Source of the DNA: Parashewanella curva
GTDB lineage: Bacteria > Pseudomonadota > Gammaproteobacteria > Enterobacterales > Shewanellaceae
Length of the DNA: 64,000 nt
Direction of reading: 5' to 3'
NCBI RefSeq assembly: GCF_003675895.1
Contig: NZ_ML014766.1
Location: 1-64,000 of the forward strand
The notes beneath the pieces are model-generated. The model made no database searches, had not been told where the DNA came from, and worked only from the letters and a program-made list of their open reading frames with translations. Positions 33,945 through 43,996 of the stretch are shown here, piece after piece. Numbering within the stretch: position 1 is the first letter of the stretch; each line of letters opens with the position of its first letter. A program made the translations under genes and the position numbers.

Positions 33945-35879
33945 GTGACACACCAAACTACAGCTGGTGAAATGACCACAATTAAGCGCTATCCTGCTGA
34001 GATAATCAAGTTTTTTCAAGATAACTATCCGGAATACCCCCAGTATTCTGAACAATTATTGGAGTTTCAACAAAGCTTATTTGACAATGCAGCTCCACAC
34101 ACTTTGCTAGCGATTGCTCATATTGGTAACCAGTGTTCACTTGAAATTGCTTGCTTAGAGTATGTTCGAAGAACCTACTACCCAGAGCAGTCAATCCATA
34201 TGGTTTTGTTGGGTTCTGGGCACTTGTCACTGAAACTTGAAGCAGAATTCGAGCTTTTACCTCCACGCTTACAACAAGTTCTTGATGATCTGAACTCCAT
34301 TCAATGGGTTGATATTTTAGGTTGCCAACGATTAAAGTTTGATGACGGAAAGCTGCTATTAGATCGCTATGCCCACGAGTCAACGAATGATTTTATTGAG
34401 CTCTGTAAACTAAGCGCTACAAAAATTGATGGTTGGCAACTTTCGCCCGATGTTAATATTTCTGAGATAAACGCTGAATTTGTTCAACTTATGGCAAGTA
34501 GCTGCCAGCCATATGCTAACATTTTCTTGCCCAATCAAACTGACAAGACGCTACTGCAATCCCGTTATTTGCAATTTATGACGGGTAACTCTATCAACGA
34601 AAATAGCACTAGCACACACCTACAAAACGCAGATATTGAATCTTCAATTGCCATCATTGGTGGCGGTTTAGCAAGTGTTAACTTAGCCTTATCACTGGCT
34701 GAACGAGGAAAGCCTATTGAGTTTTTCTGTAAGGATAACTCTGTAGCCCAAGGGGCTTCTGGCAACAAACAGGGAGGACTCTACCCTCTTTTAACACCAG
34801 AAAATGATTTACTCAGTCAGTATTTCCAGCAGGCATTTTTGTTCTGTCGCCAACGCATATCGTCTCTGCATCAGCAAGGGTTTAGCATTGCCCATGATTT
34901 TTGTGGTGTGGTGCAATCAGGTCACGAAGAACGCTCTACTGCTCGCTTACAAAAAATTGTGAATGGCAATGATTGGCCTCAACAGATTTTACAATCCATT
35001 TCGGCAGACAAGGCCAACGAGATTTCAGGCGTTTCAATCGATAAAGACAGTTTATATTACCCCTTAGCTGGATGGGTTTGTCCAGCTGACTTTGCTAGAG
35101 CCGCTTTAAACAAAGCTAGCGTTCTAACCGAGGTAAACACTCACTTTAACACTCAGATTGTTAAGCTAGAGCAAACGCCTCAAGGCTGGATATTGCATTC
35201 AGATAATCAAAGCTACGGCCCCTACCAAAAAGTCATCAATGCATCCGGTTATGGTTTAACTGGTTTTGAGCAAACGCGTCATTTGCCAGCCAGCCTTTTT
35301 CGTGGACAAGTTAGCCATATTCCATCCAATAATGAGCTATCAAAACTGAAAACAGTTATTTGTGCCCATGGCTATTTGACGCCATCCCATAACCAGCATC
35401 ACTGCTTAGGTGCTAGCTATATAAAAGGAGCGGAAAACATTCATTACTCTGAACTTGAGCAACAACAAAATAAGCAAAGAATGGAGGAAAGCTACCCGGA
35501 TAGAGAGTGGGTAAATAGTATTGATGTTAGTGAACAGGATGCAAGGGTTGGTGTTCGCTTAGTAACACGAGATCACTTTCCTATGCTGGGACTAGCCCCT
35601 AATTTTGAGGCTATACAACAACTCGAAGCTGAGCAGCCATTTAAGAGAAAACAACAAGTGGCTGACTATTGGCAAAATATGCCACTGCCAGTATTTAATG
35701 GCCTATACATATTGGGAGCATTAGGTTCTAGAGGATTATGTTCAGGCCCTTTGGCCGCAGAGGCGTTAGCAGCAGTATTATGTAATGAGCTACCACCTGT
35801 TAGCCCTACATTATTTGAAAAAGTTAATCCTAATCGCTTATGGAAACGAAAATTAATCAAAGGACGGCCTTTAAATTAA
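33945..35879 (+). CDS. mnmC: MnmC with degenerate methyltransferase domain
   Basis: tRNA wobble-uridine modification enzyme. The C-terminal two-thirds (from about residue 230) is a complete FAD-dependent oxidoreductase: dinucleotide motif IAIIGGGLASVNLALSLAER, QGASGNKQGGLYPLLTPEND and ILGALGSRGLCSGPLAAEAL at the end. This half converts cmnm5s2U to nm5s2U. The N-terminal half corresponds to the SAM-dependent methyltransferase, but its signature G-x-G-x-G-LN is gone (LLAIAHIGNQCSLEIACLEY) and the D-GFAP motif is degraded (KIDGWQLSPDVN). Methyl transfer is therefore probably lost. I chose the GTG at 33945, preceded by TAGGTAAG; an ATG nine codons later is possible. 644 residues. Confidence 0.92.
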   Translation: MTHQTTAGEMTTIKRYPAEIIKFFQDNYPEYPQYSEQLLEFQQSLFDNAAPHTLLAIAHIGNQCSLEIACLEYVRRTYYPEQSIHMVLLGSGHLSLKLEAEFELLPPRLQQVLDDLNSIQWVDILGCQRLKFDDGKLLLDRYAHESTNDFIELCKLSATKIDGWQLSPDVNISEINAEFVQLMASSCQPYANIFLPNQTDKTLLQSRYLQFMTGNSINENSTSTHLQNADIESSIAIIGGGLASVNLALSLAERGKPIEFFCKDNSVAQGASGNKQGGLYPLLTPENDLLSQYFQQAFLFCRQRISSLHQQGFSIAHDFCGVVQSGHEERSTARLQKIVNGNDWPQQILQSISADKANEISGVSIDKDSLYYPLAGWVCPADFARAALNKASVLTEVNTHFNTQIVKLEQTPQGWILHSDNQSYGPYQKVINASGYGLTGFEQTRHLPASLFRGQVSHIPSNNELSKLKTVICAHGYLTPSHNQHHCLGASYIKGAENIHYSELEQQQNKQRMEESYPDREWVNSIDVSEQDARVGVRLVTRDHFPMLGLAPNFEAIQQLEAEQPFKRKQQVADYWQNMPLPVFNGLYILGALGSRGLCSGPLAAEALAAVLCNELPPVSPTLFEKVNPNRLWKRKLIKGRPLN

Positions 35880-35977
35880 TACCGCAATGGTTTCCGGATT
35901 AAGATTTGTTTAGCTTTATTACGGCATAACCCTTTAAATGCTAAATTCGGTGTTACCAAAATATTTTTGTATACACA

Positions 35978-38416
35978 ATGGCCACTGCAATCACCGAAGC
36001 AGGAAATGAAACACAAGCTGCATTATTATTTGAACTCACAGAAGTAAACATCAATGAAGAGGGTGATTCTCTGTCACCTGCTTCAAACTTTGCACCTGCA
36101 GCTTGTTGCCCCAAAGTTAGCGAGTTTCATTCTCACTCAGCTCATCAAGCCATACAAAAAGCCGATGAGCTTTCCGAATGGACTTTAGTCGATGTAAAAC
36201 CAGAGGCGAAGACCATTGGTGAGCAAGAAATTACGCACTCCGAAACAGACGTTCGAACAAACTTAGTGCCAGTAGAAGTAGCAGAAATAAAACACCACGC
36301 CATAGACATACAAACAGAACCATGCCCCCAAAAAACCGCAACCGATGAAAAGTTAAATCAAGTTTATCAAAAGCTGTTAGAGCTAAAGGAGCTAGAAGCA
36401 AGCCCAGAAGAAGTCGAGTCAGAAATACAAAAACTACTTTGGCCAGCATCAATGGCATCGCAAACAAAACGTAAGCTTCGTAAACAAATTTGCCTTGCAT
36501 TACATCCAGATAAATACCCAGATAGCCACAAGGATCAAACAATTGCAGGAGAAGCATTTAAGTTATACATAGAATTAACAGAGAAGCCCGATATACAATC
36601 TGAAGTGAAAGAGTTCGAGCTGGAAGAAGTCGAAGTTATAGATATCTTTTTACGTGCTCACAGGCCTTCAACCAAATCAGATACTGAACGAGCATGGCCT
36701 TACGATTACACATCGACTCTTTCTAAGAACGATACTTACGACAAATATAAACATGACATAAAACTAGAACCGCATATTAAAGCTTACTTAGCTAAAGGTT
36801 GGCTACTCGAAAGTGATATAAACCAATACAATCAACACAGTTTTGATGACTTAATGAGTACTGCAACAATAAGAAGTGGTCATCTTAAAGTTGGGGCAGT
36901 TCATGCCTTTGATGACGAAGTCAGCTTTTTAATTCATTGGTCCATAGCTCAACATAAAGCTGATATTCTTGAAAGATTGTTAAAACTACACCCTGAAAAA
37001 GTTAACACTTGGGCATATAGAATTGAAGCACAGGCGAGGTGGGAAATAACTAACCAATATACTCCACTTATGTGGGCTGTATTATTGAACAACTCTCAAG
37101 CAGTAACACTATTATTGGAATGCAAGGCAGACGTAAATCTCAAGTCAAACACGTTTTTTGAACAACAATCTGCCATACATCTCGTTGGTTCACTTCCAAT
37201 ATTTGAATTGCTAAGTGGTCATAACCTTGATGTTAATTGCCAAGATCATAATGGCCAAACTTTTTTGCACCTACTAACCGCAGATTTATATAGCAACCAT
37301 CCCATTATTAGTAAAAGAATTAATCTTGCACAGTCGGGAATTGTTGATGCCCTGCTCGATGCTGGTGCATTGCTTAATATTCAAGACAAAGATGGAAATA
37401 CCCCTTTACACATTGCATGCCTAAAAGGAAATTTGGCATTAGTTACAGATCTCATGCTAGTGCCATGTCAACGGACGAATATTGCCGAAACAGCGCAAGT
37501 TGAACAAGTCAATTTTGTAACTCTACACGCTATAAAAGAAAATGTGCAAAAAAATCCTCTTTTTAAGCAACCAAACCATTCGGGGCTTACACCGTTATTC
37601 GCAGCAGCAAAAAGCGGAAATCCTGATATTTTAGCACTTTTCTTAAGTGCGGGATTTTCTATTAATGAAATATGCCCCCAAGATGGTTTAAATGTTTTTC
37701 AAACTGTATTTTTAGAATCTTTTCTAAGAAGTGCGAGAGACTATGGCGATTCTGACAAAATATTTGATCAGTACCGCCAAATTCAATGGATACTGGAAAA
37801 AGTAAACACAGGAGGGAAAGAAACATTATCCGATCAACTTCATTCTTTACTTGCTGTTCCACCTGATAGAACTTCTGAGCTTTGGCTTACAGACCCTCAG
37901 GTTGTCACGGGAATTACTCAACTTGGTCGTTTTTTAAGAGGAGAGATTTCCGATAGCTATTATAAGCCTGACCACAATACAGGGGTGGTAAAGACAACTG
38001 ATATACTCGATGAAGAGTTAACTTCAACGCTTAAAGATTTTGTTCGTATTTCTCGCATTGGCTATAACGTTAAGCTAGCGATAGAAGATGACATAGAAAA
38101 GCAAAAATTTGATCTTTTAATAACGGCCTGTGCAAATGCTAGTGGTAGTTTATCCGCATCTTCAGATCCTCAGTCAAAACTTGCAATCACTTATCACTCC
38201 ACTAACAGACGACCTGACGAGGTTAGCAAAGAAGTAAAAAGTGCTTTATCAACTGCAAGTAAAAGTTGGTTTACCTCACTGGTTTCTAGAGAAACTGAAT
38301 TTGATAGGTGTTTAAAGCTATTACGTGCTGAACCAGAAGAACAAGTAGCAAAATGGGCAAGTTATTTTAAGTCTCGCCAACAAAAAATGAATCCCCCAAA
38401 AGCACTGATGAAATAA
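35978..38416 (+). CDS. Ankyrin-repeat protein with J-domain-like motif
   Basis: An 812-residue protein without signal peptide or membrane helix. Residues 1-120 are low-complexity and acidic. At about 125-205 there is a J-domain-like segment: helices before and after ICLALHPDKYPDSHKDQ (HPD at 176-178), followed by AGEAFKLYIELTE, as in helix III of DnaJ proteins. Ankyrin-like repeats occupy about 355-570, for example YTPLMWAVLLNNSQAVTLLL, DKDGNTPLHIACLKGNLALV and GLTPLFAAAKSGNPDILALF. The C-terminal 240 residues are unrecognised. It interrupts the mnmC-yfcL neighbourhood conserved in E. coli, so it is an accessory insertion. A secreted, host-directed effector is the likely role, by inference. 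Confidence 0.75.
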   Translation: MATAITEAGNETQAALLFELTEVNINEEGDSLSPASNFAPAACCPKVSEFHSHSAHQAIQKADELSEWTLVDVKPEAKTIGEQEITHSETDVRTNLVPVEVAEIKHHAIDIQTEPCPQKTATDEKLNQVYQKLLELKELEASPEEVESEIQKLLWPASMASQTKRKLRKQICLALHPDKYPDSHKDQTIAGEAFKLYIELTEKPDIQSEVKEFELEEVEVIDIFLRAHRPSTKSDTERAWPYDYTSTLSKNDTYDKYKHDIKLEPHIKAYLAKGWLLESDINQYNQHSFDDLMSTATIRSGHLKVGAVHAFDDEVSFLIHWSIAQHKADILERLLKLHPEKVNTWAYRIEAQARWEITNQYTPLMWAVLLNNSQAVTLLLECKADVNLKSNTFFEQQSAIHLVGSLPIFELLSGHNLDVNCQDHNGQTFLHLLTADLYSNHPIISKRINLAQSGIVDALLDAGALLNIQDKDGNTPLHIACLKGNLALVTDLMLVPCQRTNIAETAQVEQVNFVTLHAIKENVQKNPLFKQPNHSGLTPLFAAAKSGNPDILALFLSAGFSINEICPQDGLNVFQTVFLESFLRSARDYGDSDKIFDQYRQIQWILEKVNTGGKETLSDQLHSLLAVPPDRTSELWLTDPQVVTGITQLGRFLRGEISDSYYKPDHNTGVVKTTDILDEELTSTLKDFVRISRIGYNVKLAIEDDIEKQKFDLLITACANASGSLSASSDPQSKLAITYHSTNRRPDEVSKEVKSALSTASKSWFTSLVSRETEFDRCLKLLRAEPEEQVAKWASYFKSRQQKMNPPKALMK

Positions 38417-38449
38417 GGAACAGCAACATTTGAAGCTGCTCCTCGTGCT

Positions 38450-38725
38450 TCACTTTAGTAGTTCTAAGTCCGTTCTCAACTCAGACCATGCAGACTTGAC
38501 CAATTGCAAATCATCCTCTTCCAATTCATCTTTTGCAAGTTCCATACATACTTCAATTTTTGAATCCAATGCAGGCAAAGAGCTATCACCCTCGACTTCT
38601 AACTCTGAAAGCACTACTGCAATATGACCTTGCAAGTAGCCGCTGGCAAATAAGGCATCATCATCACCGTTAGAAACGACATTCTCAATCCAGTTATCTA
38701 AAGCCATTTCATATTGTTCTAACAT
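38450..38725 (-). CDS. yfcL: YfcL family protein
   Basis: A small acidic cytoplasmic protein of 91 residues (E. coli YfcL is 92), with the family opening MLEQYEMALDNWIENVV and the conserved DDALFASGYLQGHIAVVLS. Function is unknown. It overlaps the end of the upstream ATP-NAD kinase gene by 7 bp. It belongs with fabB, mnmC, aroC and prmB in the conserved neighbourhood. Confidence 0.88.
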   Translation of the reverse strand: MLEQYEMALDNWIENVVSNGDDDALFASGYLQGHIAVVLSELEVEGDSSLPALDSKIEVCMELAKDELEEDDLQLVKSAWSELRTDLELLK

Positions 38726-39855
38726 CGAATTTCATTCTCCAATTCATCTGGTGCAGCTACTTGGTACATCACGCTATCGTGGTAACCAGTGGTAATTGGA
38801 TAGTAGCCACTGAGTTCTTTATCTAGTTTGGGGTCGCCACTATCTACAATTAAAGGACGACCTTCAAGTGCTTTTAATTTGGTTTTAGTGGCAAGGATGA
38901 TGATATTTTCCTTTCCTATGCGATGGATCAAGTCTGAGGACAATTGTTGGTTTCCTCTCCCCAAGATATGTCCTTGACCGCCTATTAGGGTTATCACCAA
39001 TTTGGTTGATTGACTTTCAGTTAAACTTAACAGTTGTTGTGCCGTTAAATCTGAAGCTAATAATGATTCGTTTTGAATAAGATCGACACCAAGCAAGGTG
39101 TTCTCTATGCCTAAGGTTTCCATAACAAAAGCAACCGTCGAGCCAGAGCCCATAATGAAGAGTTCATCCTCCATGTTCTCAATTACATCTGCGGCTATGT
39201 CAGCTAAAACCAACTCATCAACCTCTTTCCCACCCATTTTTACCGCTTGGATGTATCTTGGCTCGGCTGGCACTAACATTTCACCATAACGCTTGGCTTT
39301 GACTCGGCCTTCTCTAAAAGCCGACTCATCGATATCCATAACATCAGCACGCATTAGACTGACCAATTCACCTTCAAGTAACATTTTAACCACTAGGCCA
39401 GATGCTTTAGGTGTTACGCCATACACCCCTGAATGAATTTTTACTCCTGCAGGGACACCCAATACAGGTTTGGTATCATCAACAACTGAATACACATCGC
39501 GCGCTGTACCATCCCCACCTGCAAATAGTAGTAAATCAATTTCAGTCTGATTAAGGACTTCTACAACTTGATGAGTATCGGTTGAAGTTGGCGTATGAGA
39601 AGTTTGATAAATAAGCTCGACGTGAAAACCCAGCTCTTTAGCCACCAGCTCGCCCATTTCGCCACTGGCTGTGAGAATTTGGATTTTATTTTTATATGGC
39701 AGCAGCACTTTTAGCGCTTCAGCCATTCTTAAATGCGCTTTAGGGACCGCGCCTAGAGCTAAAGCTTGCTCAGCAACACCATCACTTCCTTTTAAGGCAA
39801 CACTGCCACCAAGTCCGGCGAAGGGATTAACAAACATACCAAGTCGAAATTTCAT
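38719..39855 (-). CDS. ATP-NAD kinase family protein
   Basis: A 378-residue cytoplasmic protein of the NAD kinase/diacylglycerol kinase fold. The phosphate-binding motif is LLFAGGDGTARDVYSVV, and a second conserved element is GVPAGVKIHSGVYGVTP. The N-terminus reads LGMFVNPFAGLGGSVALKGS. This branch (COG3199-type) is distinct from the essential NadK. Phosphorylation of NAD or a related molecule is inferred from the fold. It lies six bases downstream of aroC and overlaps yfcL, so it belongs to the prmB-aroC transcription unit. Confidence 0.88.
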   Translation of the reverse strand: MKFRLGMFVNPFAGLGGSVALKGSDGVAEQALALGAVPKAHLRMAEALKVLLPYKNKIQILTASGEMGELVAKELGFHVELIYQTSHTPTSTDTHQVVEVLNQTEIDLLLFAGGDGTARDVYSVVDDTKPVLGVPAGVKIHSGVYGVTPKASGLVVKMLLEGELVSLMRADVMDIDESAFREGRVKAKRYGEMLVPAEPRYIQAVKMGGKEVDELVLADIAADVIENMEDELFIMGSGSTVAFVMETLGIENTLLGVDLIQNESLLASDLTAQQLLSLTESQSTKLVITLIGGQGHILGRGNQQLSSDLIHRIGKENIIILATKTKLKALEGRPLIVDSGDPKLDKELSGYYPITTGYHDSVMYQVAAPDELENEIRC

Positions 39856-39861
39856 ATTTGC

Positions 39862-40956
39862 TTATTCCATTCCTAGAATTGGTGTTTGTGTTGAAACATC
39901 ACTATTTTGAGCACGTTGACGTAGAAAATGATCCATTAATGTTATTGCTAACATGGCTTCAGCGATCGGCACTGCTCGAATACCTACACAAGGGTCATGA
40001 CGGCCTTTAGTAACAATATCGACATCATTACCATTAATGTCCATGGTTTCACCAGAAACACTAATACTTGAAGTTGGTTTAAGCGCAATATTGGCAATGA
40101 TAGGTTGGCCTGAAGAAATGCCTCCTAACACACCACCTGCATGATTAGATTGGAATCCTTTAGCCGACATTAAATCGCGACCTTCAGAGCCTTTCTGATT
40201 TACAACACCAAAACCATCACCAATCTCCACACCTTTTACCGCATTAATGCTCATTAGTGCATGTGCTATGTCAGCATCAAGTCGATCAAATACGGGCTCT
40301 CCTAACCCCACAGGAACATTCGTCGCCACTACGCTGACTTTCGCGCCAATACTATCGCCCTGCTTTTTGAGATCTTTTAAATAATCTTCAAGCTGCTTTA
40401 TTTTGCTTTCATCAGGAAAAAAGAATGGGTTTTGCGAGATTTGCTCAATATCAATAGCATCGGCAGTAATTGGCCCCAACTGGGATAAGTAACCTTGGAT
40501 TTCAATACCCAGTTTTTCTTTGAGGTATTTTTTGGCTATTGCGCCAGCAGCAACCCGCATGGCGGTTTCTCTTGCCGAAGAGCGGCCTCCACCTCGATAA
40601 TCACGTAAACCATACTTTTGTTGGTAAGTGTAATCCGCATGTCCGGGTCGAAAACTATCTTTGATGTTGGAATAATCTTTACTACGCTGATCGGTATTTT
40701 CAATCAACAAGCCTATCGATGTACCTGTGGTTTTGCCCTCAAACACACCAGAAAGAATTTTAACCTCATCAGGCTCTCGACGTGCTGTCGTGTATCGTGA
40801 AGTCCCTGGACGGCGACGATCAAGTTCCAATTGAATGTCTTGCTCGCTGATTTCAAGACCCGGTGGGCAACCATCAATGATACATCCCAACGCGATACCG
40901 TGACTCTCACCAAAAGTCGTTATGACAAAATTCTTTCCAATGCTGTTTCCTGACAT
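39862..40956 (-). CDS. aroC: Chorismate synthase
   Basis: Last step of the shikimate pathway: 5-enolpyruvylshikimate-3-phosphate to chorismate, using reduced FMN. The ATG at 40956 follows AAGGAAAACC and gives 364 residues (E. coli 361). Conserved family motifs are present: [38 protein letters not shown] and [20 protein letters not shown]. It starts 16 bp after the prmB stop, in the E. coli order prmB-aroC. Confidence 0.97.
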   Translation of the reverse strand: MSGNSIGKNFVITTFGESHGIALGCIIDGCPPGLEISEQDIQLELDRRRPGTSRYTTARREPDEVKILSGVFEGKTTGTSIGLLIENTDQRSKDYSNIKDSFRPGHADYTYQQKYGLRDYRGGGRSSARETAMRVAAGAIAKKYLKEKLGIEIQGYLSQLGPITADAIDIEQISQNPFFFPDESKIKQLEDYLKDLKKQGDSIGAKVSVVATNVPVGLGEPVFDRLDADIAHALMSINAVKGVEIGDGFGVVNQKGSEGRDLMSAKGFQSNHAGGVLGGISSGQPIIANIALKPTSSISVSGETMDINGNDVDIVTKGRHDPCVGIRAVPIAEAMLAITLMDHFLRQRAQNSDVSTQTPILGME

Positions 40957-40972
40957 GGTTTTCCTTGATGTT

Positions 40973-41917
40973 TTAATTTTCGTCTTTATAAATGGTGAAT
41001 AGTGATTCACTCTCAATCAATTGATCTCGTGTTAATACAAACACACCGTCACCACCATGCTCAAAGTTAACCCAAGTAAATGGTACTTCAGGGAACTGCT
41101 CCATCAAGTGAACCATTGAGTTACCAACTTCTACTACTAATACACCATTTTCAGTTAGGTAATCAGCCGCATTAGCCAAAATCCGTTTAGTGAGATCTAA
41201 GCCGTCACGCCCTGAGCCTAAGCCAATTTCAGGCTCATGATGATATTCGTCAGGCATATCGGATAAATCTTCGGCATCCACATAAGGAGGATTAGATACG
41301 ATTAAATCATATTGTGGACCTTTAGGAATTGACGAAAATACGTCCGATTGCATCGGAAACACCCTGTCCATCAAATGATGAGATTCAACATTGATTTGAG
41401 CAACTTCTAAAGCATCATCGCTAATATCCAACGCATCAACTTCGGCTTCAGCAAACTCGTAAGCACATGCGATTGCAATACAAGCACTACCTGTACATAA
41501 ATCTAATACTCGGTTAACAGGCTTATTGTATAACCAAGGCCCAAAACGATTGCTAATCATTTCTGCAATCGGTGATCTCGGTACTAATACACGCTCATCA
41601 ACATAAAACTCTAAGTTAGAAAACCAAGCTTTGTTTGTAAGATAAGGTACTGGAATACGCTCGTTAACACGACGTATGATCAAATCAACGATTTTGTGTT
41701 TTTCAGACGTCAGTAGATTAGTGTTAATGACTTGCTGACCGATTTCATGAGGTAAATGCAACGCGTGGAAAACCAAAGCAATTGCCTCATCCCACGCATT
41801 ATCAGTACCATGCCCATAGTAAATATCGGCATCATTAAAACGACTGACCGCCCATCTCAGCATATCACCTACGGTTTGCAGTTCATTTACCGCTTCTTCC
41901 ACATAAATTCTGTCCAA
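40973..41917 (-). CDS. prmB: Ribosomal protein L3 glutamine methyltransferase
   Basis: SAM-dependent N5-methyltransferase that modifies a glutamine of ribosomal protein L3; 314 residues. The SAM motif is [19 protein letters not shown], the catalytic NPPY is in [15 protein letters not shown], and the N-terminal helical substrate domain is present ([19 protein letters not shown]). The neighbouring aroC distinguishes it from PrmC, which is normally next to prfA. Confidence 0.95.
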   Translation of the reverse strand: MDRIYVEEAVNELQTVGDMLRWAVSRFNDADIYYGHGTDNAWDEAIALVFHALHLPHEIGQQVINTNLLTSEKHKIVDLIIRRVNERIPVPYLTNKAWFSNLEFYVDERVLVPRSPIAEMISNRFGPWLYNKPVNRVLDLCTGSACIAIACAYEFAEAEVDALDISDDALEVAQINVESHHLMDRVFPMQSDVFSSIPKGPQYDLIVSNPPYVDAEDLSDMPDEYHHEPEIGLGSGRDGLDLTKRILANAADYLTENGVLVVEVGNSMVHLMEQFPEVPFTWVNFEHGGDGVFVLTRDQLIESESLFTIYKDEN

Positions 41918-41945
41918 AACACACTCCTAGCTGGTGCAATTACAA

Positions 41946-42205
41946 ATACCCTTGATAATTCCAGTGGCAGTTTTTCAGGGCTTTTGAGCGTATCATTATT
42001 CAAGGCATGAAAGCGAAAAACTAGTGGGCTAATTTAAGCTTTCATAACAAAGAAGAATGTACGCTCAGAAGCACACGCAGTGCGAGTTTAATTGGTATTT
42101 ATACTAAGTTCTTACCTTTAACATCGACCAGACTTCTGAAAGTTACCTTACCTAAATACCAATTAATCCTCGCTGAAATCGTGCCATTGGGATTATCAAG
42201 GGTAT
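41946..42205. mobile_element. MITE-like element between prmB and smrB
   Basis: A 260-bp non-coding element with 24-bp terminal inverted repeats (two mismatches): the left end begins ATACCCTTGATAATTCCAG and the right end (42182-42205) is its inverse. A second nested inverted repeat, AATTGGTATTTA / TAAATACCAATT, lies in the right half. No transposase. It is unrelated in its ends to the elements at 26440 and 33525. It sits in the divergent promoter region of prmB and smrB. Confidence 0.8.
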
Positions 42206-42268
42206 ATTCTATGTCAACTTGGCTTAGGATTCAGTAAAATATCGTCACTTATCTCAAAGAACCAAGCA

Positions 42269-42781
42269 ATGAAAAACAAAGACGAACTTAATGATATGGA
42301 AAGTTTTGCTGATTTGATGAAAGGAATTAAGCCCCTTAAACAAGATAAGCGACACTTTCGAGAAGCCACTAAATCAAGGAATGTGACGATTCAACGTGAG
42401 CAAAAAATTGATGCTGACAGTTTTTTTTCTGACAGCTATCAGCCTTTACTTCCACATGAAGGACCAATGCGTTGGAAACAAAGTGGCGTAGATAATCACT
42501 TATTAAAACGATTGCGTCGTGGTGACTTTGTGCCTGATCTATTGCTTGATTTACACGGCATGAGACAAACCGAAGCCAAACTTGAAATAGCAGCATTGAT
42601 ACGCGCGTGTATCAAACAAAGGGTTGAGTGTTGCAGCGTAATGCACGGTTATGGTTCTGGTATTTTAAAACAGCAACTCCCAATGTGGTTAGCTCAACAC
42701 CCGAAAGTGTTAGCTTTTCATCAAGCGCCAAAAGAATGGGGAAGTGATGCTGCTCTTCTGGTCTTAATCGATATCGAATAA
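42269..42781 (+). CDS. smrB: Smr-domain endonuclease SmrB
   Basis: Ribosome-rescue endonuclease that cleaves mRNA at collided ribosomes. The 170-residue protein has the N-terminal SmrB extension and a C-terminal Smr domain with the catalytic DLHG motif (LLLDLHGMRQTEAKLEI), the HGYGSG motif (VMHGYGSGILKQQL) and the end HQAPKEWGSDAALLV. It neighbours prmB as in E. coli. A run of eight T at 42420-42427 lies inside the coding region. Confidence 0.94.
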   Translation: MKNKDELNDMESFADLMKGIKPLKQDKRHFREATKSRNVTIQREQKIDADSFFSDSYQPLLPHEGPMRWKQSGVDNHLLKRLRRGDFVPDLLLDLHGMRQTEAKLEIAALIRACIKQRVECCSVMHGYGSGILKQQLPMWLAQHPKVLAFHQAPKEWGSDAALLVLIDIE

Positions 42782-42794
42782 AAAGGATAATTAA

Positions 42795-43187
42795 ATGAAA
42801 CGTGTAACAGGAATTGGCGGTGTATTCATAAAATCTAGTAACCCAGAACAATTAAGAGCTTGGTATCAAAAGCACTTGGGTATTGATATACAAAGCTGGG
42901 GTGGAACGAGCTTTCAGTGGCATGATGAAAAGAACCCAACCCCTGACGGCGCTACCGTATGGAGTGTATTTGATAACACATCAAAGTACTTTGAACCAAG
43001 CCAAGCCGGCTTTATGGTGAATTATCGCGTCGATGATTTATTTACGTTACTCGACGTTTTGAAATCAGAGGGCTGCAATGTGATGGAAGCAACCGAGGTT
43101 TCTGAATTTGGAAAGTTTGGTTGGGTAATCGATCCAGATGGCAACAAAGTCGAACTTTGGCAGCCACCTGAAGGTAAAGTTGAATAG
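42795..43187 (+). CDS. VOC (glyoxalase/dioxygenase fold) family protein
   Basis: A 130-residue cytoplasmic protein with the paired beta-alpha-beta-beta-beta modules of the vicinal oxygen chelate fold: GGVFIKSSNPEQLRAWYQKH in the first, VDDLFTLLDVLKSEGCNV in the second, and the closing FGWVIDPDGNKVELWQPPEG. It begins 13 bp after smrB, so it is probably co-transcribed. The reaction is unknown; members range from lyases to resistance proteins. Confidence 0.85.
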   Translation: MKRVTGIGGVFIKSSNPEQLRAWYQKHLGIDIQSWGGTSFQWHDEKNPTPDGATVWSVFDNTSKYFEPSQAGFMVNYRVDDLFTLLDVLKSEGCNVMEATEVSEFGKFGWVIDPDGNKVELWQPPEGKVE

Positions 43188-43200
43188 TTTAAAAATAGTA

Positions 43201-43662
43201 TCAGTGTGGACTATGTTGAACCAGTAATTTTGACGATGCGCTATTCATTTCAACTACAGCTACTCCAGCAGTCGAAAATAAGGGGGGCTCAATATCCGAA
43301 ACAAGCTCACTAACTAAATAACCAAGCAGCGGCATGTGAGCGATAACCAAGGTATTTTTGGCTTGATAATGTTGAGCATACGCTTCAACTGCTATGGCGC
43401 AACGTTCAGGGTCAGCATCAGGTGTTAGTTCTGTAAGTGATTCGATGCGAGGAACTTTGCCTAACGACTTTTTCACCTCATCCCAAGTCTGTTGGGCTCT
43501 CACGTATGGACTTACCAAAATTAAATCAAATGTTTCTACCTGTTCGTTAAGCCAATGCCCAATTTGAGAAGCCTGAGCTTTCCCATTCGGAGTTAAGACA
43601 CGAGCGTCATCAGTTTTGGCATTAAAGCTTGCCTCACCATGGCGCATCAAGAAAAATTGCAT
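43201..43662 (-). CDS. sixA: Phosphohistidine phosphatase SixA
   Basis: Histidine-phosphatase-superfamily enzyme that removes phosphate from phosphohistidine proteins. The ATG at 43662 starts directly at the family N-terminus (MQFFLMRHGEAS) and gives 153 residues (E. coli 161); a longer reading adds a non-conserved extension. The RHG catalytic motif is at residues 7-9 and the second catalytic histidine is in LVIAHMPLLGYL. The usual SixA companion is present: it lies between smrB and the fad genes in E. coli. Confidence 0.92.
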   Translation of the reverse strand: MQFFLMRHGEASFNAKTDDARVLTPNGKAQASQIGHWLNEQVETFDLILVSPYVRAQQTWDEVKKSLGKVPRIESLTELTPDADPERCAIAVEAYAQHYQAKNTLVIAHMPLLGYLVSELVSDIEPPLFSTAGVAVVEMNSASSKLLVQHSPH

Positions 43663-43996
43663 AGATATCTCATCATCAAAATGACGCGACACCTGACTTT
43701 GATGTTGCCTCACTTTATTGGTTATTAACCCAATTGTAACTTCAAAACGGGCAATGGCAAAAGCCGAATAAATCAATATTGAAACAAATTGATACTTAGG
43801 CCGGTCATCTGGTTGAAATCCGAACTATATCACAGTAATTGTTTAACTCTGCTCACTATAATTTTCTAAAGCAATTTAAAACGGCTGAGAACTAATATCA
43901 AAAAATATTTCCGGCATAATTTGCGAAATCAGCAAACAGCAACCACTATATATTGTGGTTGAACTCTTTTGCGCTTTCACATTACAGGAATAATCA

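Noticed and set aside
36231-36557. Minus-strand ORF of 108 codons inside the ankyrin gene
   Set aside because: Antisense to the strongly coding frame that carries the HPD motif; no ribosome site.
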